Assembly (NCBI RefSeq): GCF_025698545.1
Contig: NC_068569.1
Span: forward strand, 15,562,001 to 15,626,000
DNA length: 64,000 bases
Direction of reading: 5' to 3'
Source of the DNA: Gossypium raimondii
Lineage: Eukaryota > Streptophyta > Magnoliopsida > Malvales > Malvaceae
Shown here piece after piece: positions 24,901-36,011 of the stretch. Position numbers and translations under genes: made by a program. Every line of letters begins with the position of its first letter. Position 1 is the stretch's first letter. The notes beneath the pieces are model-generated. The model was not told the origin of the DNA. It worked only from the letters and a program-made list of their open reading frames with translations, and did not search any database.

Positions 24901-25621
24901 GATTTAACATGTAGCATTCCTGAGCAGCATATTGAACCAACGTACAAGGAGGAAACTCGTCCACCTTCTCCTGCTCCAAGGTTTACTGAGGCAGACGTCC
25001 TGTCATCTGTTGTAAGAAGGCTGGGTGATCTAGAAGAGAAGATTGAGATGCTGCAATCAAAACGATTTGAGATGCCTCATGAGAAAGAGGAGTTGTTGAA
25101 TGCTGCTATGTATCGTGTGGAAATGCTAGAAGCAGAACTAATTGCTACAAAGAAGGTAACCATTCTATGCTTCCAGCTCCGAGTATAGATTATCTCTTCC
25201 ATGCCGCGTTCTTAGGTTGTTACTTGTGAGTAGCCTTAAGAAGCATTTCAAGCCTGTCTTGATCTTTGTCCCAAACTGTTCTACTCCTTTACTAAATGAC
25301 CGGAGCCTGATGTAAGAGAAGGCTACAGTGGTACAGCACCGTTTGTTATTTGATATAAGGATTCCGTAATGATGCATGTTTTCTTGTTTCTTGACGACTG
25401 TTGTTTACATGAGCAGGCTCTCCATGAAGCTATAATTCGGCAGGACGAACTCCTTGCACGCATACAAAGTGAAGTAGTAGTCAAACCTGGGGTAAGTCAA
25501 AAGATAATTAAATTCAACCGTGAACTGATGCAATATGATTAAATTTTCATTAGTTAGATAAATGATTTGTACGTTTGCATGCATGATGCAGAGAAGGAAG
25601 CTGTTTTGCTGGTGCAAATGA
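21982..25621 (+). CDS. SFH: Sec14-like phosphatidylinositol/phosphatidylcholine transfer protein (SFH, Sec14-nodulin type)
   Basis: Fourteen exons join as 21982-22015, 22138-22432, 22535-22634, 22824-23090, 23210-23287, 23404-23505, 23603-23652, 23745-23844, 23951-24049, 24165-24278, 24537-24669, 24764-25155, 25417-25491 and 25592-25621, giving 622 residues. The start [15 protein letters not shown] is typical for plant SFH proteins. A basic Lys/Arg/Ser-rich segment (about 62-90) precedes the CRAL-TRIO N region ([35 protein letters not shown]). The lipid-binding Sec14 fold follows, with [52 protein letters not shown] and LPQFLGGSC. The C-terminal half has a hydrophobic segment at about 474-494, a coiled coil at about 545-610, and the nodulin-like tail RRKLFCWCK. 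It likely moves phosphoinositides at cell membranes and so shapes polarised membrane traffic. The member number within SFH is not assigned. Confidence 0.95.
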
Positions 25622-25943
25622 GAATGAGATGTATGTACCGAAAAGAATCGATCAAATGTTCAATAATATTTGTGGTGTGTGTATGCATGCATATTGAAGA
25701 TGGATAGAAAGCTTTGTTGGGGTGATATATCAGATTATCAGAGTCGAAGGGAAATGAGGTGTAAATAAAAATACCAAACAGAAGCGTGTAACAGTGTCAT
25801 TAGGACCGGCTGGTTTTGCAGTGGTGAATGGATATTTTTTTTGTTGGGTTAGTGCACATTTTAATGTAGTATAAAATGTTGTTTTGTTTTGTAACACAAA
25901 TATTTTGTGTTATTGTTTGTGTTATATCTTTTTGTTCATTGTG

Positions 25944-26130
25944 TTTATGCTATATATACATATCAGGTTTAAAGAATTATTTATTAACATATTAATAATT
26001 TATGCTACATAAATAATGCATTTATTTTATTTATGTTAAAATATATTATATTAAAAATGTTTATCACTGTTAATTTATGCTATATATACATATCAGGTTT
26101 AAAGAATTATTTATTAACATATTAATAATT
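25944..26130 (+). repeat. Perfect 57-bp direct repeat pair
   Basis: Copies at 25944-26000 and 26074-26130 are identical as read (TTTATGCTATATATACATAT and on to ATTAATAATT). They are separated by 73 AT-rich bases. The second copy ends about 260 bases upstream of the DHFR start codon. Confidence 0.9.
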
Positions 26131-26391
26131 GATTAAGGTGTTAAAAAAATGTAATAAATAATTACCTTTTTGTGTAAATAATATTATATTTGTGTAATAG
26201 TTTTCCTTTTTTCTAAAAAAAGCCAAAAAGAATGTAAATCGCAATGAAAAAAGGGTCAATAATATTTGCTGGACTCCCTCCCTGACCGTCGGTGTTTCAA
26301 ACAGAAGCAGAGCAACTGTTCTGGTCGGACTCTTTTGGTGGTTTGTTCCGATGTTCAAAGATTTTGGTTATTGGATCTCATTTTCTTCTCA

Positions 26392-27368
26392 ATGTTGACG
26401 CGTCTGCAGAGTAACAAACTTTTCTCCAAGGTTTGTATAGTTATATGGGGTTTCCTTTCTACACTTTCGCTTGCGTCGTATTATCTGACTTATTGTTCTC
26501 GCGATCTGCGTTTTTATTTTTAGGTTCTTCTGAGTCGTTACAAAAATGGGTTTCCCAATCTTATCTCTGGGTCTCAATTTTTAAGAGGTTTTAACGAGAT
26601 TGCAAAGCATGGGTTTTCTGTAATGTCGGGTGATAATCTACGGAGCCTATCTAACAGTGCTTCCCCGAGGAATTACCGAGTCGTAGTGGCTGCAACTCGT
26701 GAAATGGGAATAGGGAAAGATGGCAAGTTGCCATGGAGATTGCCTTCTGATCTCAAATTCTTCAAGGAACTTACAGTGACAACATCAGATCCTGAGAAGA
26801 AGAATGCTGTAGTAATGGGTAGAAAAACCTGGGAGAGTATTCCACTTGAGTTTAGACCTTTACCCGGTCGCCTGAATGTTGTCCTTACTCGTTCCCAGAG
26901 TTCTGATATTACAACTGGAGAAAATGTTGTAATATGTGGGAGCACTCCATCAGCTTTCGAACTATTAGCCGAGGATCCTTATTGTTTTTCAATAGAGAAG
27001 GTGTTTGTCATTGGCGGTGGCCAGATATTCAGGTAGATTTTTTAGTAAAAGTTGTTGAATTTCATTGCATATTTGTTGGGGAAAGATAATGTCTTGATGT
27101 TTTACAATGCAGGGAAACACTCAATGCTCCAGGTTGCGAAGCCATTCACATTACTGAAATTGGGACAAGCATTGAATGCGATACCTTCATTCCTTCAATT
27201 GACTCGTCTTGTTTCCAGCTGTGGTACTCTTCGAAGCCATTGGAAGAAAATAATGTCCGGTTTTCATTTGCAACTTATGTTCGTGTTAGATCTAGGACAA
27301 CTGATAATTATGAGGTAAAAGACTTGAGTTTCTTGCCCAGGATGATTGTTGAGAGACGAGATGAATGA
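26392..27368 (+). CDS. Stand-alone dihydrofolate reductase with mitochondrial-type presequence (no TS domain)
   Basis: DHFR reduces dihydrofolate to tetrahydrofolate with NADPH. Three exons join as 26392-26430, 26524-27032 and 27113-27368, giving 267 residues. The first 46 residues are rich in Arg, Lys, Ser and Leu with few acids (MLTRLQSNKLFSKVLLSRYK), as in a mitochondrial presequence. A second in-frame ATG at 26530+93 (position 26623, residue 47) could start a cytosolic form. The DHFR fold is complete: VVVAATREMGIGKDGKLPWR (65-85), the conserved Asp in LPSDLKFF, VVMGRKTWESIP (109-120), PLPGRLNVVLTR, VFVIGGGQIFR (to 183), IHITEI and CDTFIP. In plants DHFR is normally fused to thymidylate synthase. 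Here the frame stops at SFLPRMIVERRDE, just past the linker, and no TS sequence was seen before the next gene. It could be a functional single-domain enzyme, a regulator of the bifunctional isoforms, or a recent truncation. Confidence 0.9.
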
Positions 27369-28209
27369 GTCGATTAGTAAATACTACTGAGACTTGTTCA
27401 TGAAACTATCTCAAGTGGCAAGCAAGATCCTTGACTGGTTAGATGCAGAATTCATTTGCCTAGGTAGTCTTAAACTTTGGTTCTCTATGACTCTACTGCT
27501 CTTTGCCTTACATTTTATTGTTGTTGCTGAGGTTTAAATGTAAATATGAGCATCATCCCCAGTCCATGATGTGATTTGGTACAATGTAAGTCTATCTTTG
27601 CAGATCTTTTCATCTTCTTATATAACTAAGGTACTTACTTATGTTGTTGCTGTACCTTAGGTTGGTTCTTCTTTATCGAATTCATTCTTTTTTTTGTACA
27701 AAGATTATCCTGTCCATAGGGAATGCAGATTTTGGTGATCAATGAGCAAAAGAAAAGACTGCATCTTTGATCCATTGGGTTTTTAGGATGATTGTAAAGA
27801 GAAATAGAAAGATTCACTGCCCTTTTATTAGCATTCAATTATATTTCTCTCTGAAGCAATGCCAATGGTTGTCTTGTTGTATAGACAATTACATTTTACA
27901 TAAATATTGTACAAATGTTTGAGCAGCAAAATGGCGTTAAGATAATGGCACCTCACTCAAAAGAGAATTGCAGGAACTGTTGTGCTTTACTTGCATCAAA
28001 CACATTCAATTATATGAATCTAGTTTGTGTTAGTATATTGCCTGGTTGAGAAGTGAAGGGACGGTTTTGGGGTTGTGCAGGTTATTTATTTATGTTTTTT
28101 CTACTTGCGGTTTGAGCAATCACAGTTTAGGCCTTCAAAAGCAATTTTGCCTTTGCATGGAGAACCCTTTTCTTCTTTTTTTTTGGGTTTTAGGTAGGTG
28201 CTTTGCCAC
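27369..28209. other. DHFR 3' flank
   Basis: The 3' UTR probably lies within the first few hundred bases. I looked in all frames for thymidylate synthase motifs (DRTGTGT, the catalytic PCH region) and saw none. Nothing else is supported. Confidence 0.55.
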
Positions 28210-28400
28210 CTGTCAAGGCCGAAGAGGTAATCCATTATCTCAATAAAAGCCCATAAGGATGAAAAAGCTAAAAGCAAGGCAGCCCAATGATCTGTTATTG
28301 AAGCCTGGTAATGATAAAACTCAAAGTAATCATTCTCATGCTGAATATAGTCGGGAACGGTAGGTAGAAGCAAGGAAGCAACATTAATAATAATAGCCAC
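28210..28400 (-). pseudogene. Orphan exon-like open segment, membrane-protein character
   Basis: On the minus strand a TTTTAG acceptor opens exactly at 28400. It is followed by 63 stop-free codons and an AG/GTGG donor at 28210/28209. The translation has two hydrophobic stretches (VAIIINVASLLLPTVP and AALLLAFSSLWAFIEI) around an acidic, aromatic loop (DYIQHENDYFEFYHY). Codon use is gene-like. I do not recognise the family and found no partner exons, so it may be a relic of a moved or decayed gene, or a chance frame. Confidence 0.3.
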
Positions 28401-29304
28401 CTAAAATGTTGTAAAGTCTTTTTCCTACTAAAAGGAAATGGATCAAACGTGTTGATATCATCCAAGTAAAATAGACAGCTTTCATAGATTAATATTTATT
28501 AAACACATCTCCATTTGTATGAAAACTGACCACTCCATTGCCGTCACATCTCTTCTAATTCTAATCAGAAGCCAATGTTTCTTGTGATATTACTACTATG
28601 GCTTTATTGTTTTTTAAAATTTATAGTTAAAAATATTTGTGAGCTCATACAAGATGACAACAAACCTCATTTAATTATTGTTCCATTTTAATTGAGCTTC
28701 AAAATATTACTATACTAAACAAGTGCTTCTGTTAGTTTAGTTATTAATTTAGATGTAAAATGCTTTCACGATGAAAATGTAAATAATACGTTCCTATTTC
28801 ATGGACAACTGATTTTAATTTGTTAAAAGTTTAAACTACGTTAATAAAATTTGAAAGAGTTTTTTTTTAACAATTAAATCTAAACTATTATATGGTAAAT
28901 ACACAGGTGTTTATACTTTAATTCATGTAACGTGTGGAAAAGTTGAATAATTTAATATTAATATTTTTATGTGAAGCTAGAGTTAAAAGAAGAGTAATAA
29001 ACATAGCCATTTCTAACCATTAATGGGATTATTCCAACTAATGGGATGAATCTCTATATTCGGGAAATGTGTATTTTGCAGAAAATAAAATGATTGATAA
29101 AAGAAATATAAACCTTTTAGACATACTAAAAGTTGGCCATGAAACATCATAAGGTTTATGATATACAAGGGACCGAAAAAGGCTAAATATGCTTATCCAG
29201 AGCTACTTGAAAGATATGAAGTTCCTCTGGCACTTGTCATTTTGAAACTAGAATTCTAGATATGCAACAAAAGCTTACATTGGGAATATGGGGGGATCTT
29301 AATT
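28401..29304. other. AT-rich intergenic DNA
   Basis: No gene is supported. The last 100 or so bases are probably the 3' UTR of the minus-strand HIPP gene. Confidence 0.5.
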
Positions 29305-29901
29305 TTACAGAATGGAACAATGATGGTAAAGATCATCATGCACAACGTACCAAACTTCACATCTCCGGCATGTCTTTGGAGAGTATATCACTACATCTTT
29401 CCGGCAATCCTTCTTCTCATCCTTCTTCTCATCCTTCTTCTCCTCTTTTGCGGCCCCTATACTTACGATCGATGCGTGTTTACGGAACTTCCTGACTTTC
29501 TTAATGATCTTAAACGGATCAGCTTCGCCGGTAACCATTACCGTATTTTTCGATGGATCGAGGGTGATGGACGTTATCCCCACTAGCTCTGAAATTACAT
29601 GCATTACCTTCTGCCTGCACTTTGGACACAGCAGCTCCACTGACAGGATTGTTTTCTGCAACACCCAAAACAAAGAGTCAGATTCTATGGCACTTTGTCC
29701 CTGCTCAGAACAATAATATCCTATGACAAATAGAAGTACTGTAGGATGTCAGTGCAGGCTGCAGGGAGAGAATGGCAGAGCAGGAATTGATGAGTTCAAA
29801 ATTAAATGCTTCCACAGAACAAACATCAAATTACATATATAAAAAGCGCAAATATAGGAAGCAAAATAGGTATCAAGGGAATGGAATGAAACCTTCGACA
29901 T
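29305..29901 (-). CDS. Heavy-metal-associated isoprenylated plant protein (HIPP-like)
   Basis: Two exons on the minus strand, 29901-29893 (just MSK) and 29655-29305, give a 119-residue protein. The HMA fold begins at once: KTILSVELLCPKCRQKVMH carries a CPKC metal-binding motif (C-x2-C). It continues with the HMA beta strands (GITSITLDPSKNTVMVTGEA, DPFKIIKKVRKF). A Lys/Glu-rich spacer with repeated EEKKDEKKDEKKD follows, then a Cys-rich tail (SPKTCRRCEVWYVV). The protein ends in CSIL, a CaaX box whose final Leu favours geranylgeranylation, so membrane or nuclear-membrane attachment is likely. The very short first exon is typical of this family. Metal specificity cannot be read from sequence. 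Such proteins act in metal handling and stress responses. Confidence 0.88.
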
Positions 29902-29996
29902 GGTGTTTTTCAATAAAGCAGACACAATAAACAAAGTTGTATAAGACTTAGGAATGTGAAGAAGCTTTTTTTTTTCAATGGATCCAAGCAGTCTTA

Positions 29997-30011
29997 CTTT
30001 TATATATAAAA
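29997..30011 (-). promoter_or_regulatory. TATA box candidate for the HIPP-like gene
   Basis: TTTTATATATAAAA lies about 100 bases upstream of the minus-strand ATG at 29901, a usual distance for a plant TATA box plus short leader. Confidence 0.4.
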
Positions 30012-31858
30012 TTATTACTACATCTCTCTCAACTTTCATTTCATTACATGTAAATTTTTTGTCTTCTAAATATGTTTGTTTTTTTTACTTAAGGCTTTGG
30101 ATAAAAGAAGTTTTGTTGGGAAGTAAATGGACTGACAGTATTAGTTGGTGAGAAGTAAATGCCAGTCAGAAGATGTTTGATTGTTTACCAATGGCACCTT
30201 GCTCATTAAATGTGGAATGTTTACGCACATGAAGGGAAAAAACAGAAACCTTCATACTTGGGAGTTTTCACTCATGATGATGTTGAACAAGTTTTGAATG
30301 GTTTCCCTGGCTCACAAATGTATGTTCTTTCAATTGCTAAAACTAAATCATACAACCAGTATGACATTAACGATTTCATGCTATGAAAAGTTCCCAGTCG
30401 ACTGAGCAAATAATCATTTGTACGGAGTACAGACAGTGGGATGGTTTATCCGAGAGATGCCAGAATAACCAGATGGAACAAAATTTTCTTGTAATTGCAG
30501 AACACTGTCAGACCTATGACTCCTTGAGTTTTTCACTGCAAATTTAGCCGTGTTTCTACGGTTACCCACGCGTCCCTATCTCCCCCATTGTGGACATGTG
30601 ATGTGAGACCAAGCTTGTCTGCCTACGACCCAGACGTCCTCCCTTCAATGCTCCCATCCCCTCGAGTTATACAAAATATTACACAAATTATAACATTTCT
30701 AATGTTTTGTATAGTTGCACACATTTCTTAATTATATAATTTTTTATAAATCTTGTAATTTTTTTAATACATATCGCATTACATTTTCCAATTATACAAA
30801 CTATTACAATTTTTTTAATGCTTTGTGTAACATTGAAGCTGATGGAAAGCTCAAATTAAGGTCTTTTGAGAATTTTAGTTGTTGCTCTATGAGTCTTATC
30901 ACATTAAATTAGGAAAAATTACACAAATTGGTCAGGTTTAGAAACAAATCAGAGAACAAAATTCATTAGTTGGTCTTTCAAACAAAAATTCTGCTCTCAT
31001 CTCATCAACTTTAATGCAATGAGTACTCTTTCTCATCACCATAAATTACAATCAAGTTAGCCACACAAAAAAAAGCAGTAACTTCAATATCCAGCTGTAT
31101 GATTCATAATTTGGCATGTAGAGTCGAGATGTAACGGCAGTGAGTAGTTGGCACATCACTTTCCCTGTTAGCCCAAACCCTTACCTTATGTTCCGTCATT
31201 TTGATATATTTTTTCACCAAGGAATGTTAAAAAGCTCTCCCTCTTAAACCTGATGAGACATGCCAATATAAACACTGAAAGATATAAAATGCATTACCTC
31301 GTTCTAAGCAAAGGAAAAAGGTGTGAAGTTCGATGGCAAGAATAGATGATTATTGACAACTTGGAATTTTACTTCAAGGGGCTGAGAAATATCATAGCTT
31401 TACAAAACATGAGAGCATTCATTTATTTATTCGACTAAGTATAGGAATAGCAGTAACATTTTTGGTAGATTATCAACTAACCATACTCTGGAAAGAGGAT
31501 GCACATGGTTATCTGATTTTATGGCGGTCCATGTTGCATGGATTGTACAACAAATTGGAAAAGGATTAAATCCTTTGCCACCAAGTAGTACCTTAGACAT
31601 GGGTAAGTTTGATTATAAATCCATAAATACACAGCTGCTGTGAAAGTAGAGGAATTACCAGAAGGAAAACAAAAAGGATATCAACTCAAATAAATCTTTA
31701 AGCAAAAGATACACACAAGAGATTATTTTCTCCAAGGGAAATCCAAAAGCCCCAAAAAGTGGTGAAAGGAAGAACTTGAGCCTAATGACGAGTTAATCAT
31801 CTTGGCTCCTTGCAACCTTTACTTTTACAACAACAGTTCAGGGATCATATAATAAGAA
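30012..31858. other. Intergenic DNA between two minus-strand genes
   Basis: No supported gene. The right end is probably IPK1 3' UTR. A C-rich patch near 30560-30660 has no open frame of note. Confidence 0.45.
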
Positions 31859-34744
31859 CTACTTGCACTTACCAGTACAACCTTCAGTAAACAAACCGTC
31901 TTCTAATGCGTATCTTTGATCTCGTACACTTCCATTGGAGTTTATTGTAACAGCTTTATCTGTTTCATGCTCAGTTTTCACCATCTGAGAATAGCAGCTA
32001 ACAATTTTCTTATCTAACTCGTAATAAGCCTCCATTTTCTTCAAGGGTTTCAGATCCAGATCAATGAAATACACCTAGAAATTTGCAATTTAGATAAGAT
32101 ATGCATGTAAAATGAGAACGAAGTAAGAAAAGCTGCCATAGATGACTTTGATTTCAGCCCAAAAGAATTTCTTGTTAAACAAAGAGCTATATAATGATTT
32201 TTATAGGTTTATTTATAAGGACTGAGCAAATTATCATGGCCCTAATGGAAATTATATATGCAAAAGAATCACAAAAATTTGACTTCAAAATCAACCCATG
32301 CATCAAAAACATATTTTGATGGATCAATTTCATATGCTATGACGATACTAATACAATACTATAGCAATAATGATATAGAGTATGAGTCAAAAGAAAATGG
32401 CATTGGAATCTACCTTGCACTCAAAAGCTTGGTTAGTTGATCCTAGATATACAGTATTGTGAGAAGGGAGTCTACCATCTTCCTTTGGTCTAAAACTAAT
32501 CATCAGACTACAGTCCTTCGCAGTTGCAGCTATCAGATAGTCCTTTACAATCTTCAAGCTTTGATCCAATGGAATGGAGTGCAAAGAGGTATAGCGGCAT
32601 GATAATTTATCTTTACACAATTCTCTACAGACCATACAAGGTTGAGAAATTATGTTGTAATAAGCATGAATCGCCCCCTCAATGTCATAAGTATCAAGCT
32701 TCTGAACTTCAAGAAGTTGTTCTAAAGCACCAGAAATATAAATTGTCTCAGCAACAAGCTGTAGAAAACTAGTTGTGCGCTGGCCATTATCTGCCTGAAT
32801 GACATTCTTAAGTATATCTTCAAAGGCCTCACCAACCTGAACAGTAGTGCTGTTCGTGCCACCACCCAAACCCCCAAATACAATAGAACCATTCAGAAAT
32901 ACACGGAAATTGTTCTGAGGAGTGGCATACAGAGCTTCAATAGCTTTTTGTATCCCTTCTCTGGATCCAGAGAATAAATCCAGCGGATTATATTCACTAT
33001 ATTCTGATATCTGAAATATTTTTGAAATGTCACAGATATTTCAACAAAATGGCCATATTGGCCAATATATGGGTCAGAAAGTGCTACAAAGAGACACCCT
33101 TCCCTTGCATGTTGACACAGCAACAACTTAGCACCCAGAAAAACCCCCTACTAATATGAAGATACATAAAGTTACCTCTTGATTATGCAACTTCAGTGCT
33201 TGGTGCATTCTAAACCGAACTACATTTCTCTTAACAGCATTTTCTTCAGTTATGAATCTTGAAAATGGGAGAAATCCACATTTGGGCTACTTCATCGAAA
33301 CAATTGAAGTTAAAACTTGGTGAAGCAAATGAAAATGAAGAACACGCCAAAAAGACAGTTGATTACACAAAGAAATTGAGGAAAAAGGGCATACGAAGAA
33401 ATCTACCTTTATCTCAACAGTTATACATGGTTCACCTTTAAGATTACCTGAAATAAAAGAAAGTACAACCATATAAAAAACAAACGGAACCTTTGCTATA
33501 TTTAAACTAATTTTAATCTAGGTTCATCTTTACTTAGATTTAACTAATACTCCGGCATATGAGCTAAGTTCTAGGAAAACAAAAATGATGAAGACTGCAA
33601 GCATGTCTTTTAGTCTTCCCAAATTGTTGAATATTTCCCACATCAATTACTCAGTGAGAGCTACTTCCCAGTCCTTTACCTACTTCCAGTCTGCACAAAG
33701 TAACATAAGATCTATAAATTTCCAAACAGATTACACACTGAGAGCCACTTCCTAATCCTTCCCTTACTTCCAAACCTATAGCAGGAAAACATTTTGTCAT
33801 CTGCATTCTAGTAAAAGTCCTCTAGTAGTACTTTGCCCTCACAATGATAAGATGGAAGGAAGCTATAAAACTATTCAATTAAGCTCAGCTGGATAGGATT
33901 ACATAGTCATGCCTTCCTCAGTCTATAAGAGTGACAAAGAAGATATCATCCCTTCACATTGATAAGTACAACATGAGACCAGCAGAAGGTCAAATTACCA
34001 TCGGGAAAGATCGAATGATCAGATAAGATTAGCACAGAATCACGATTTACATCAACCTGGGATGAGTGAACTCGCCAAGCAGGCCGGTGACAAGTCACAT
34101 TCTTCTCAACGGACTTAAGGAATTCCTTAGTAACAAGAACACGAATCTGCCAAAGTCAAAAGACCAAAATCCAAAAGCGATTACAAAGCTCATCGAACCA
34201 AATTAACTAAATCAGAATTATAATAACTAGAACATAAATAAATACCCCAACATCGACATGTTTTGGGCCTAACAATGGGATCATAACATGTTTGACGTAA
34301 AGCTGTTCTAGAATCTCTCTGTTTGACGACGCCGTTAGCTCCTTATTTTCTCGCCAAAGAAGCCGTTCATGCGTTGTTAAAGCTCTGCCTTCTTTCACGC
34401 CACTGTTGCCGTTCCGTTGCGACTTTTGTATTCGCAGCACTTTCCCAATCTTATAATAATTATTTTATCAAAAAAAAATCCAAAAAGAAAAGAAGAAGAA
34501 GAAGAAGAAGAAGAAGAAGAAGAAGCAAGCAAGCATGAATATTCACAAATTGAATTTTATACTCCACCCCCTTCAAATTCGAAATTTCAATGGACTAAAT
34601 TTAAAGCTCCGAGAAAAAAGAATCAGTTGAAGTACTTACAAATGCGGGAGACGATCCAGTGTAAGCGAGAATAAGATTAGCAGCTCCTTCTCCTCTATAG
34701 ATCCAATCAACTGCATCCTTTTCCTCTAAAATCACTTTCTCCAT
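31859..34744 (-). CDS. IPK1: Inositol-pentakisphosphate 2-kinase
   Basis: IPK1 adds the 2-phosphate to inositol pentakisphosphate, making phytate (InsP6) from InsP5 with ATP. Seven exons on the minus strand run 34744-34640, 34449-34246, 34146-33999, 33447-33407, 33286-33176, 33010-32414 and 32074-31859, giving 473 residues. Family marks are all present: EEKDAVDWIYRGEGAANLIL at the start (the GEGxANL nucleotide loop), MIPLLGPKHVDVG, the signature EIKPKCGFLP formed across an exon junction, RFRMHQ, and YLIAATAKDCSLMISF. In the last of these, Asp369 corresponds to the catalytic Asp of the plant enzymes. The C-terminus includes YFIDLDLKPLKKMEAYYELDKKI. A GTAAGT donor-like site three codons before the stop could allow an alternative 3' end. 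The gene looks intact; role in phytate synthesis and phosphate signalling is inferred from the family. Confidence 0.96.
34491..34525 (-). repeat. (TTC)n microsatellite in IPK1 intron 1
   Basis: Nearly twelve trinucleotide units (AGA on the plus strand) fill much of the 190-base first intron. They read as a pyrimidine tract in the transcript. Confidence 0.92.
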
Positions 34745-36011
34745 TTATCTACGGCGGCTGCTATTCATTCACCAAAACAGAAGCTAAAGCCAAATGGGAA
34801 AAAAACTCAAAGAAAAAAACAGAATTGAAAAGCTCTGAATACCAGATCGGGATATCGAAGAACAATGTAGATTGTAAATTAAGTTAAAATCTCTAAAGAA
34901 TTGAGAAAATCGCAGCCGAAACTATCGGAAATGTGAAAATGGATTGAGAAGTGAAAAAAGAAGGCGTTGGAGAAATCTTCTTCGGCTTTGATTTTTTATA
35001 AAAGGAAAAAAAGGTAGGGGAGAGTGATAAACCCACAGCTGGCTTTTTAGTTTTACTTGTAATGGAAAAGAGATAGACTTTCTCTCGGATTTTCGTTGAC
35101 TAAAAGACAAAATTAAATTTGTAGGTGTATTGAGGTAAAGTATTGGGAAACGCAACGTTGTTACGTATGCGTAAATGAGCGAGCGGGGTATACGTGTCAT
35201 TTTGTAAAAAAGAAGGGATAATTTACTTCCTTGGAACTGTTCAGATCATGCTAGTAAAACAACAAACTTTACGTTTAGTTATGGCGTAAATTCCGGTTAG
35301 TATCGATTGTATCGCCTGAAATATAGTCTACCAATATGTAGCAAAATATTTCATTTTTTTAATATTTATTTTGAATTTCTTTAATTATAAATTATTATAT
35401 GCATGCTTTATCAAATATTTTTTTTATTATTTTATTTTGTGTTTATTTAATCATATTGCATTCGTAAAGCTTATTAAAATTTATTTTATATAATTAATTA
35501 GTATTTTTATCTTAAAATATACATATGGTCGATTTGAACTTATGCCACTAATGTTTTTAAAATCTTTTATTTACCACCTCAACCAAAATTTCATTTTTGA
35601 TGAGTATTTTTATTTGAGATTTATTTAACCTCGTTATTTGATATTTGTAAATGCATTAAATATTCATATGTCTAATGTTTTTAAAAAATAGTAATAAACC
35701 CAAAACGATACAACAAAAAGATCGATACCAGTACATATCAATACCAATAGAAAAACTATATACTTGTCGGTACGGTACTAACTACCTTGGTTCAAATACT
35801 AAGGAACCACATTAAAGTGTCACGAGTCATAGATCAAAGCCCGTGATGAATGCGCAAAGAGCATCCCGTGAAGGTCAACTGATGAAATGTGGCTCATTTC
35901 TTGAAATTTTTATGAATTTGGGATCATGGGAACTTGATTTAATTAGTTCATGTATCAATTTGTAAAACTGTTAAAGTTTTAGAAAATTGTCATTGATAAT
36001 TAGGCTTGAAT
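34745..36011. other. IPK1 5' leader, promoter and intergenic DNA
   Basis: The first few hundred bases are AG-rich on the plus strand and likely hold the IPK1 leader and promoter. The rest is AT-rich, with no gene. Confidence 0.45.

Noticed and set aside
27369-29300. A thymidylate synthase half for the DHFR gene
   Set aside because: I looked on the plus strand for the usual TS motifs and saw none. The downstream DNA is AT-rich and closed in all frames.
30549-30575. CCCACGCGTCC, which resembles a cDNA cloning adaptor
   Set aside because: Only about a dozen bases match and the flanks are ordinary plant DNA with introns nearby, so coincidence is more likely than contamination.
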